From an uncultured Dorea sp. (lineage in GTDB: Bacteria; Bacillota; Clostridia; Lachnospirales; Lachnospiraceae): a stretch of 64,000 bases of DNA. Position numbers and translations under genes: made by a program. The notes below the pieces were generated by a model. That model ran no database searches and was not told the origin of the DNA. It saw nothing but the letters and a program-made list of their open reading frames with translations. The stretch spans positions 37,435 to 101,434 of the forward strand of contig CAJURK010000003.1 of NCBI GenBank assembly GCA_910588745.1, in the 5' to 3' direction. Shown here one piece after another: positions 52,300-59,191 of the stretch. Numbering within the stretch: the first letter of the stretch is position 1; each line of letters starts with the position of its first letter.

Positions 52300-53158
52300 G
52301 TCCTGGTCTACCTTTCCGCATTACAAATAATTTTCTGGAAGCCTGCCTCTTATTCTGGATCGCAGCAAACCGTTCCCGGAGCTGTTCTGCTGTAAGCCCC
52401 CGAGACAGCCTTCCGCCCTGGGCAACTGAAACATGGCCTGTTTCTTCTGAAACAACAACAATCAGTGCGTCGCTCACCTCGCTCATACCAACCGCCGCGC
52501 GGTGCCTGGTGCCAAGCCCTTTGCTGAGTCCCATGTTATCAGACAATGGCAGATAACAAGTCGCCGCCACAATCCTGTCGTTGCGTACAATAATCGCGCC
52601 GTCGTGAAGCGGTGTATTATGCTCAAATATATTAATCAGTACTTGACTGGAAACAAGACAGTCCATCTGAATTCCCGTACTCTCGTATTCCGTAAGCTGT
52701 ATTGCCCGTTCTACCACAATCAGCGCGCCGGTTTTTACTTTGCTCATCTCAAATACAGCCCGGATAATCCTCTCAACCGTTTCATCACTAAAACGGCCCT
52801 TATCCTTCGTATCAAACGGCACCATAGAACTAATCAACTGCTTCTCTCCAAGCTTTTCCAGTCCGCGCCGCAGTTCCGGCTGAAAAACTACAACCGCTGC
52901 TGTAGCTACCACGGTAACCGCATGTCTTACTATCCACAAAATGGTATGCATTTGTAATAAGGCCGCAATCAGGATGAAAACCGCAAGAACCAGAATTCCC
53001 CGCAGCAGCATCCATGCTTTTGTATTTTTAATCCACACCATCACCTGATATACCAGAAATGCTATAATAAAGATCTCCAGCAAATCCATAACGCCAACCT
53101 GCGGAAAATACAAGGTCTTCAAATACTGCTCAACAAACTGCGAGATTTTCTGTTCCAT
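52283..53158 (-). CDS. cdaA: Membrane diadenylate cyclase CdaA
   Basis: A 291-residue protein with three N-terminal transmembrane helices (to about residue 80), then the DAC domain. HNTPLHDGAIIV carries the DGA motif and LGTRHRAAVGMSE the RHR motif, both needed to form cyclic di-AMP from two ATP. c-di-AMP controls potassium and osmolyte uptake and wall homeostasis in Bacillota. It lies just upstream of ybbR, overlapping it by 17 bases. No glmM follows, unlike the classic cdaA-cdaR-glmM order; here HPr and a nucleotidyltransferase take that place. Confidence 0.94.
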   Translation of the reverse strand: MEQKISQFVEQYLKTLYFPQVGVMDLLEIFIIAFLVYQVMVWIKNTKAWMLLRGILVLAVFILIAALLQMHTILWIVRHAVTVVATAAVVVFQPELRRGLEKLGEKQLISSMVPFDTKDKGRFSDETVERIIRAVFEMSKVKTGALIVVERAIQLTEYESTGIQMDCLVSSQVLINIFEHNTPLHDGAIIVRNDRIVAATCYLPLSDNMGLSKGLGTRHRAAVGMSEVSDALIVVVSEETGHVSVAQGGRLSRGLTAEQLRERFAAIQNKRQASRKLFVMRKGRPGHERNS

Positions 53159-53213
53159 CCTGTCACCTCCTTACTTTATAATTCTAATTCTATCATTACA
53201 AATATCGGCGAAA

Positions 53214-54353
53214 TCATTTTCCGTGTTTGTCTAAATTTAAATCTTTCCGCAAACTTCTTGTCAAAAGCAGATGTTCCATATTTTCTGTTCCCTTTCTGCT
53301 CTTATCCGGATGCTTGCCGGACGCCGCATAAGCCGGATTACTCCTTGTAGCTTTCTTTGCCTGAGGAGAACTATTTCTTTTGCGAAGCTCCCCCGAACGA
53401 ATCACTTCCGACTCATACTGTGGTTCCTCTCGCTTATTGATTCTCTTTACTGTCTTCTCCGATGCTGCTACCCCTACCTTTGGAACCGCTTTTACATAGT
53501 AATAATATTCGTCGTCTTCATATTGGAGACTTTCACATTTGGAATAATCAACGGAAAAGAAAATTACTTCCAAGATCAACCCAACAACTATAGCGGCTCC
53601 TGCTCCGATAAACAGCGCTCCATATGACGTTTTCGTTCCAAGCGCAACGCCCCCCGCCGCCGCTATGCCAATATATACTGCCACGCCAGCCGCACTTGCA
53701 AGCTTCCACGCATGTGCCACGGCGCTCCTTCTAATTCCATAAACTGCTAAAATACAAATAATATCTGCAGCTACAAACAGCCACATCTCTTTTCCTGTAA
53801 GCGACTTCTTCGCAAAATCCATCATATCTGTAAGAAAACTCCCGGCTTCTGCTCCCTGGATTGCGGCCGCTGCTTCCTTTACATGTCGAATCAGATAATA
53901 GGCAATGGTTCCCATCGCCGTCGGTACTGCATATACCGGAGTTCCAACCAGCGCCGCCGCAACCGGAATCACTAGCGGAACTTTCAGCATATATGCCAGC
54001 GGCATCAAAAGAACTACGATTGCCGTCTTTGGAGCCAGCCTCAGATAAAAAACAAACATCAGAAGAAAAATTACAGATATTACAATCAGAATTCCAAGCG
54101 ATACGGAATATATATGTCCCAATACTAGCGCTGCTGCTGCAAGAACTGTAAATACAGCCGGAAGAAACGCACATACAACCGACAGTCCAAGCGTAATAAC
54201 AGGATTGGTCAGCATCTGCATAAAACCTATGTTATGATTGATCATATAAAATGTAAACAGCGCCAAAACAAACTGAATTATCTTATCTATATATCTGGAA
54301 TACTTTCCATATACCTTTTGAAGCTGTCCTTTTAATTCTAAAATGCCGTCCAT
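53214..54353 (-). CDS. Conserved multi-pass membrane protein of unknown function
   Basis: A 379-residue protein with about seven to eight hydrophobic helices in its first 270 residues (for example FVLALFTFYMINHNIGFMQM, GLSVVCAFLPAVFTVLAAAA and IAIAAAGG-rich segments). A cytoplasmic, basic, Ser/Lys-rich tail follows (about 275-379, KRNSSPQAKKATRSNP). I do not recognise a catalytic motif. It lies between a 131-residue membrane protein and cdaA in one operon, so a role in the membrane or in c-di-AMP regulation is possible. The start is ATG at 54353, two bases from the preceding stop. Confidence 0.75.
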   Translation of the reverse strand: MDGILELKGQLQKVYGKYSRYIDKIIQFVLALFTFYMINHNIGFMQMLTNPVITLGLSVVCAFLPAVFTVLAAAALVLGHIYSVSLGILIVISVIFLLMFVFYLRLAPKTAIVVLLMPLAYMLKVPLVIPVAAALVGTPVYAVPTAMGTIAYYLIRHVKEAAAAIQGAEAGSFLTDMMDFAKKSLTGKEMWLFVAADIICILAVYGIRRSAVAHAWKLASAAGVAVYIGIAAAGGVALGTKTSYGALFIGAGAAIVVGLILEVIFFSVDYSKCESLQYEDDEYYYYVKAVPKVGVAASEKTVKRINKREEPQYESEVIRSGELRKRNSSPQAKKATRSNPAYAASGKHPDKSRKGTENMEHLLLTRSLRKDLNLDKHGK

Positions 54354-54355
54354 AA

Positions 54356-54751
54356 CTATCGATTCTCCTTTTCATATATCTTCAGTAATCTGGCCAAATC
54401 ATGATTGTACTTCTTAACGCGCATACGCGCTCTCTGGTGCTTTCTGTTATATATCACATAAGTAATCGCCGCATATATAATCAATGTTATAATATATCCG
54501 ATAATCACAGCTATTCCAAGTCCAACCATAACGTTCATGGACATCGAATCCATCAGTTTATCAAACATACAGATTACTGCCAAAGCAGCCAGACAGCCAT
54601 ATCCGATTGTTGCCCAGATCACAGCATACACAATATGAAGTCCTACATAATCTTTCCGATAATATGCGCTGATTTTCAGATCTTCTTTGCCTTCGTTACT
54701 CTCATAAGAAGCCATGCGGGTCATCAGCATCACTTTCTTCTCATCTATCAT
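54356..54751 (-). CDS. Small two-helix membrane protein, unknown function
   Basis: A 131-residue protein with two hydrophobic segments (IVYAVIWATIGYGCLAALAV and MVGLGIAVIIGYIITLIIYA) between charged, Lys/Arg-rich ends. The C-terminal part (RMRVKKYNHDLARLLKIYEK) looks helical. Nothing further is recognised. AGAGGTGAG lies just upstream of the ATG, and a likely promoter overlaps the end of comF, so this gene heads the cdaA operon. Confidence 0.7.
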   Translation of the reverse strand: MIDEKKVMLMTRMASYESNEGKEDLKISAYYRKDYVGLHIVYAVIWATIGYGCLAALAVICMFDKLMDSMSMNVMVGLGIAVIIGYIITLIIYAAITYVIYNRKHQRARMRVKKYNHDLARLLKIYEKENR

Positions 54752-54796
54752 AACTCACCTCTGTAGTCTAAATCCTATAGTAACCCATCATTTAGT

Positions 54797-54826
54797 AGTA
54801 TAACAAATATCAGTATCCTTGTCCAA
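54797..54826 (-). promoter_or_regulatory. Promoter of the cdaA-ybbR-HPr operon
   Basis: TTGGAC (54821-54826), inside the last codons of comF, and TATACT (54797-54802) are 18 bases apart on the minus strand. It would start transcription about 40 bases before the small membrane protein gene. Confidence 0.55.
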
Positions 54827-55535
54827 TACTAATGGTCAAAAAATATATTTTCCCCGCGCCATTACTCTTCAAAACTCTAGCCGCAGCGTCAATCGTATTC
54901 CCCGTAGTATAAATATCATCAATCAAAAGAATATTCCCCCGCGCCCGATCTTTCCCTTTCCACGCGAACGCATTTCTCAGATTGACGCGTCTTCCCCTTG
55001 CATCCATCTGCTTCTGCGGATTCGTGTCCCGCACCCGCGCAAGGCTTTTCCCGTCAACAGGTATCCCAAGCCCCCTGCCCAGCTCCTTGGCAAGCAGTTC
55101 CGCCTGATTAAACCCCCTTTTTCTTTTTCTCTTTCTGCTAAGCGGAATCGGAATAATGACGGCGATATCCCACCTGCGGACAGCCTGCCCATATCTGGCC
55201 AAAAGCTCCCCCGCAAAGAACTGACTATAGATCCTTCGATTATGATACTTGAACTGATAAATAGCCTGCTGCACACTGTCTTTATGCACCCACAACGCAT
55301 AACCCCTCTCATATTCATGAGAATTTTTTTCACAATCACAGCAGTATTCCCTGTCTTTCCGGCGGATAGGCTTACCGCAGCGCATACAGCGCGGCTCTTC
55401 GATGTATTCCAGCCGTTCTCCGCAGGCTCTGCAAACTTTTTCTCCGGTTACCCGACCGCAAAGCGGGCAGACATGAGGATACAAAAGTTCAAGAAGCCCC
55501 GTTCCCGCTCTGCCTGTTCTCCTTTGGCGCCTCAT
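54810..55535 (-). CDS. comF: ComF family phosphoribosyltransferase-like protein
   Basis: A 241-residue protein. The N-terminal zinc finger has CPLCGRVTGEKVCRACG and CMRCGKPIRRKDREYCCDC, eight Cys in four CxxC pairs. The central GFNQAELLAKELG is typical of ComF, and the C-terminal PRTase motif is ILLIDDIYTTGNTIDAAA. ComF is needed for DNA uptake in B. subtilis and works with helicases on incoming single strands. The ATG at 55535 overlaps the recD2 stop as ATGA with AGGAG eight bases before, so a helicase and ComF are translationally coupled here. Confidence 0.93.
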   Translation of the reverse strand: MRRQRRTGRAGTGLLELLYPHVCPLCGRVTGEKVCRACGERLEYIEEPRCMRCGKPIRRKDREYCCDCEKNSHEYERGYALWVHKDSVQQAIYQFKYHNRRIYSQFFAGELLARYGQAVRRWDIAVIIPIPLSRKRKRKRGFNQAELLAKELGRGLGIPVDGKSLARVRDTNPQKQMDARGRRVNLRNAFAWKGKDRARGNILLIDDIYTTGNTIDAAARVLKSNGAGKIYFLTISIGQGY

Positions 55536-57748
55536 GACGCACACTCCTGAATTCGTTCCGCCAGGCTGGAATTCCGATTTTGTTCCGTATTATTCTGTAT
55601 CATCTCTGCAAATACGGTATCGCTCCCTACCAGCGTTACACATTTTCGCGCACGGGTCACCGCGGTATAGAGCAGATTTCGGTTATACAACTGCCGGGGA
55701 CCCTGCAGAAGCGGAATTACCACCGCCGGATACTCGCTGCCCTGGGATTTGTGAATTGTAATAGCATAAGCAAGCTCTAACTCTTCTAGGAGCTGGAACG
55801 GATATTTCACAATTCGATGTTCGTCATATTCTACCGTCATATGCTCCGTATATGTATTGATCTCCTTCACAATTCCCATATCGCCATTAAAAATACCAAC
55901 GCCTTTGTCCACTGTCATGCCGTATTTCGTACAAACCTCCCACTCAAGCTGATAATTATTCTTGATCTGCATCACTTTATCGCCCACGCGGAATTTTCGG
56001 TTTCCATGCTCTTTCTCCGCTTTAGAAGATCCGGGCGGATTCAAATACTCCTGCAAAATGCCGTTGAGACGCTCCACCCCCAACAGCCCCTTTCTCATCG
56101 GAGTCAGCACCTGTATATCAAAAATTCCCGCATCCACGTACTTGGGGAGCTTTTTTTGAATCAGCGTCAAAACCACGCTGATAATCGTATTTGCATCCTG
56201 CCGCTTTAAAAAGAAAAAATCCTTGCTTTTATTATCCAACGCCACCGGCTCGCCCCGATTGATCCGATGAGCATTTACTACAATATCGCTTTCCCCTGCC
56301 TGCCGGAAGATCTGCGTCAGCATAACTACTGAAAAACGCTGGGAATCAATGATATCTTTTAAGACGCTTCCCGGCCCCACGGATGGGAGCTGATTCCGAT
56401 CTCCCACCATAATCAGCCTGGTACCAACGCAGATCGCGGACAGAAGCGCGTGCATCAGCGGCAGGTCTACCATAGACATTTCATCCACAATAACCACATC
56501 CACTTCCAATGGATTCTCCCTGTTTCTTGCAAAACCGCTGGTTTGATTTTCATCCTGCGGGTTCCCGTTAACCTCCAGCAGACGGTGAATGGTCTGCGCC
56601 TCATAGCCGGTCGTCTCTGTCATTCGTTTTGCCGCGCGCCCCGTTGGAGCCGCCAGATAAATATCCATCCCTTCGCTTTCAAAATACCGGATCATTGCAT
56701 TAATCGTCGTGGTCTTTCCGGTTCCAGGTCCGCCTGTAAGCACCATAATCCCATGGCGGACTGCCTCCACCACTGCATGCCGCTGCTTCTCTTCCAACGG
56801 AAGTTCCATATTCTGTTCAATTCTATGCAGCTTGCTCAATACCTCAGTCTCCGACATCTCACAATAGATATCCAAATCCAGAAGCACCTTTGCCGCGTTT
56901 AGTTCCATATAATAGTAATTGGAGGGATAAACCCGGCGAATCCCTTCAACATTTTTCAAAACCACCTTACGCTCCATAGAAAGATCCATCAAATAATTCT
57001 CAATATGCCCTATCTCTACTTCCAAAAGTTCTCCCGCCCGTCTGGCAAGGAAATCTTCCTCCAGGAAAATGTGGCCTGCGTTCACTCCCTGCAGCAATGT
57101 ATAAAAAATACCGCTGCGTATTCGATAATCAGAATCTGTGTGTATTCCAATCCGTCTGGCAATTTCATCCGCCGTCTTAAAGCCGATGCCGCTGATATGA
57201 TCCGCCATCTGATAAGGATTTTCTTCCAGCACGCGATAAACGCTGTTACCGTAATGCTGGTAAATTTTCGCAGCCAGCGTCGTGGAAATCCCATACTTCT
57301 GCAGATAAATCATAGCCTGGCGCATGTCTTTCTTCTCCGCCGCCTGCTCCGCAATTTCCCTTGCCTTTCGCTCGCTGATTCCTTTCACCTCCGCCAGCCG
57401 TTCCGGTTCCTCCTCTATAATCCGAAATGTATCTTCTTTAAATTTTCGCACAATCCTGCCAGCCAGCGCAAGTCCTACACCGCGAATCGCTCCGGAACCC
57501 AGATACCTCTCAATCGACATCAAATCCTCCGGCTCGCATACCTCCGAAGAGGCAACTTGAAGCTGCAGGCCATAAACGGCATGCGTTACGTACTCCCCCG
57601 TCACCTTCAATAGTTCTCCCTCCTCGATATAAAGAAAGGAACCTACGCAAGTAACCTCTCCGTCATCATTATTCAGATTAAATACCGTATACCCGTTGTC
57701 CTCATTGCGGAATATAATGTGTTCTACATATCCTTTTACTTCTTCCAT
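55532..57748 (-). CDS. recD2: RecD2-type DNA helicase
   Basis: A 738-residue SF1B helicase of the usual RecD2 length. The N-terminal OB and HhH region (GAIRGVGLALAGRIVRKF, GISERKAREIAEQAAE, ISGIGFKTADEIARRIG) precedes Walker A GGPGTGKTTTI, Walker B VVIVDEMSMVD, the Q-bearing GDRNQLPSVGPGS and the C-terminal AITIHKSQGSEYPAV. RecD2 acts in replication-fork maintenance and mismatch or recombination repair without RecBC. The ATG at 57748 has only a weak AAGG upstream. The 137-base gap before it, after the MreB gene, shows no clear promoter. Confidence 0.94.
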   Translation of the reverse strand: MEEVKGYVEHIIFRNEDNGYTVFNLNNDDGEVTCVGSFLYIEEGELLKVTGEYVTHAVYGLQLQVASSEVCEPEDLMSIERYLGSGAIRGVGLALAGRIVRKFKEDTFRIIEEEPERLAEVKGISERKAREIAEQAAEKKDMRQAMIYLQKYGISTTLAAKIYQHYGNSVYRVLEENPYQMADHISGIGFKTADEIARRIGIHTDSDYRIRSGIFYTLLQGVNAGHIFLEEDFLARRAGELLEVEIGHIENYLMDLSMERKVVLKNVEGIRRVYPSNYYYMELNAAKVLLDLDIYCEMSETEVLSKLHRIEQNMELPLEEKQRHAVVEAVRHGIMVLTGGPGTGKTTTINAMIRYFESEGMDIYLAAPTGRAAKRMTETTGYEAQTIHRLLEVNGNPQDENQTSGFARNRENPLEVDVVIVDEMSMVDLPLMHALLSAICVGTRLIMVGDRNQLPSVGPGSVLKDIIDSQRFSVVMLTQIFRQAGESDIVVNAHRINRGEPVALDNKSKDFFFLKRQDANTIISVVLTLIQKKLPKYVDAGIFDIQVLTPMRKGLLGVERLNGILQEYLNPPGSSKAEKEHGNRKFRVGDKVMQIKNNYQLEWEVCTKYGMTVDKGVGIFNGDMGIVKEINTYTEHMTVEYDEHRIVKYPFQLLEELELAYAITIHKSQGSEYPAVVIPLLQGPRQLYNRNLLYTAVTRARKCVTLVGSDTVFAEMIQNNTEQNRNSSLAERIQECAS

Positions 57749-57885
57749 AAGCCTTTATCATTCTCTTCCATTTTCCTTTGTATCTCCCCATTCCGCCCTC
57801 GTTAAATCTTATCCAGCGGAACTCCATAGATTCTTTTCCTAAAAATGCCGGCAGCGTACCATTGTCTTTCTTACGCAATACAGCG

Positions 57886-58875
57886 CTATACTTCTTTCCG
57901 CCCACTTATAAATTCCACAAATTGCCCGGTTCCGATTGCCACAACCGTCATGGGATTTTCCGCGGTCATAGTATTAATTCCTGTCCGCTCTTCAATCAGC
58001 TCTTCCAACCCCCTCAGCATAGCGCCGCCGCCGGTCAGCACGATCCCACGGTCCAGAATATCCGCCGACAACTCCGGCGGGGTTCGCTCTAACACGCTGA
58101 TAACCGCTTCTATAATCTGCCCCGTCGTTTCCCGCAAAGCTTCTTCCGTCTCAGAGGACGTTACTTTCACCGTCTTCGGCAGGCCGGTCATAATATTTCG
58201 CCCCCGCACTTCGATGGACTCCTCTTCCACCAGCGGATAGGTTGTCCCAATCTTAATCTTAATGTCCTCCGCGGTCCGTTCTCCAATCAGCAGATTATGC
58301 TTTTTCCGTACATAACGCACAATCGCTTCATCAAAATTGTCGCCTGCAATCTTAATGGAAGTATTTACCACCGTCCCTCCCAGAGATATCACGGCAACAT
58401 CCGCGGTTCCTCCGCCGATATCCACAATCATATTGCCGCAGGGTCTGGAAATATCAAGTCCGGCGCCAATCGCAGCTGCCACCGGCTCTTCAATCAAACG
58501 AACTTCTCTTGCACCCGCCGCATAGGTAGCCTCTTCCACCGCTTTGCGCTCTACCTCCGTCACCCCGCTTGGTACGCAGATGCTGATCCTGGGTTTACTA
58601 AAGGAACGCCTGCCCAACGCCTTCTGTACAAAATACTTAATCATCTTCTCGGTAACCGTATAGTCCGAAATCACGCCCTGCCTCATCGGCCTTACCGCCA
58701 CAACGTTTCCGGGAGTCCGCCCCAGCATCAGTCTTGCCTCTTCCCCAATCGCCTTAATCGTATTCGTATCTCTGTCATATGCGACCACTGAAGGCTCCTT
58801 TAAAATGACGCCTTTCCCTTTCACATACACAAGAACACTTGCGGTTCCCAAATCAATCCCTATATCAACTGCCAT
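57886..58875 (-). CDS. MreB-family bacterial actin
   Basis: About 329 residues. AVDIGIDLGTASVLVYVKGK is phosphate loop 1, ICVPSGVTEVERKAVEEA an actin-fold core segment, RLIEEPVAAAIGAGLDIS the connect region, and NMIVDIGGGTADVAVISLGG phosphate loop 2, followed by GIVLTGGGAMLRGLEELIEE. The actin homologue organises wall synthesis along the cell cylinder. The start at 58875 is eight bases after AGGGGA; two earlier in-frame Met codons are not preceded by such a site. No mreC or mreD is adjacent, so this may be an Mbl- or MreBH-like paralogue rather than the main MreB. Confidence 0.93.
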   Translation of the reverse strand: MAVDIGIDLGTASVLVYVKGKGVILKEPSVVAYDRDTNTIKAIGEEARLMLGRTPGNVVAVRPMRQGVISDYTVTEKMIKYFVQKALGRRSFSKPRISICVPSGVTEVERKAVEEATYAAGAREVRLIEEPVAAAIGAGLDISRPCGNMIVDIGGGTADVAVISLGGTVVNTSIKIAGDNFDEAIVRYVRKKHNLLIGERTAEDIKIKIGTTYPLVEEESIEVRGRNIMTGLPKTVKVTSSETEEALRETTGQIIEAVISVLERTPPELSADILDRGIVLTGGGAMLRGLEELIEERTGINTMTAENPMTVVAIGTGQFVEFISGRKEV

Positions 58876-58945
58876 TCTTCGTTCCCCTTTCATCAAATAC
58901 CTGCGTGGCGCTAACGGCAAACTTTCTCCGTCTGCGGTTATACAC

Positions 58946-58981
58946 AGAGGTATAATAAGTAACTCTACTTATTATACCTCT
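58946..58981. other. Perfect 16-bp inverted repeat containing TATAAT, upstream of the MreB gene
   Basis: The two 16-bp arms (58946-58961 and 58966-58981) are identical inverted copies around a 4-base loop. A T5 run follows on the plus strand, so it looks like a plus-strand terminator, though no plus-strand gene precedes it. TATAAT occurs within each arm. The structure lies about 70 bases before the mreB start in the leader of that gene and could shape its mRNA or act as a terminator for antisense RNA. Confidence 0.5.
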
Positions 58982-59029
58982 TTTTCATTCATTCTTATTC
59001 ATAAATATATCCAAAGTTCCTAAAAATTT

Positions 59030-59190
59030 CTATCTGTCTGTAAAATATACTTTCACATTTTCAAACCCGCTGCTGCCTGCCTCCATCACCGCAATATAAA
59101 AATATCCTATGCAAACGTCAGGCCAATCGTAACGGCAACAATAAAAGTATATCTATTATAGTAAACTTTCCGGCAGTTGAAAAGGACTTT
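59030..59190 (-). other. Possible remnant of a small membrane-protein gene between uvrA and mreB
   Basis: This is most of the only stretch above 300 bases without an accepted gene (58876-59191). One frame reads YYNRYTFIVAVTIGLTFA and then meets TAG (59107-59109); the next frame reads GYFYIAVMEAGSSGFENVKV and ends at 59030. A single missing base would join them into one hydrophobic segment and a short tail. There is no start codon or ribosome site, so if real it is a decayed fragment; chance is also possible. Confidence 0.2.
59155..59183 (-). promoter_or_regulatory. Possible promoter between uvrA and the MreB gene
   Basis: TTTTCA (59178-59183) and TATAAT (59155-59160) stand 17 bases apart on the minus strand, just after the uvrA stop. 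They have the same hexamers and spacing as the promoter proposed before the ChW-rhamnosidase gene. It would give the MreB gene a leader of about 270 nt. Confidence 0.45.
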
Positions 59191-59191
59191 T

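Noticed and set aside
54819..55550. 243-residue plus-strand open frame
   Set aside because: It mirrors comF, whose zinc-finger and PRTase motifs are clear on the minus strand.
57702..57905. 67-residue minus-strand open frame between recD2 and mreB
   Set aside because: It overlaps the ends of both real genes, has no ribosome site and no recognisable feature.
58946..58981. Divergent promoter pair from TATAAT in both arms of the palindrome
   Set aside because: No matching -35 was found on either strand, and there is no plus-strand gene to drive.
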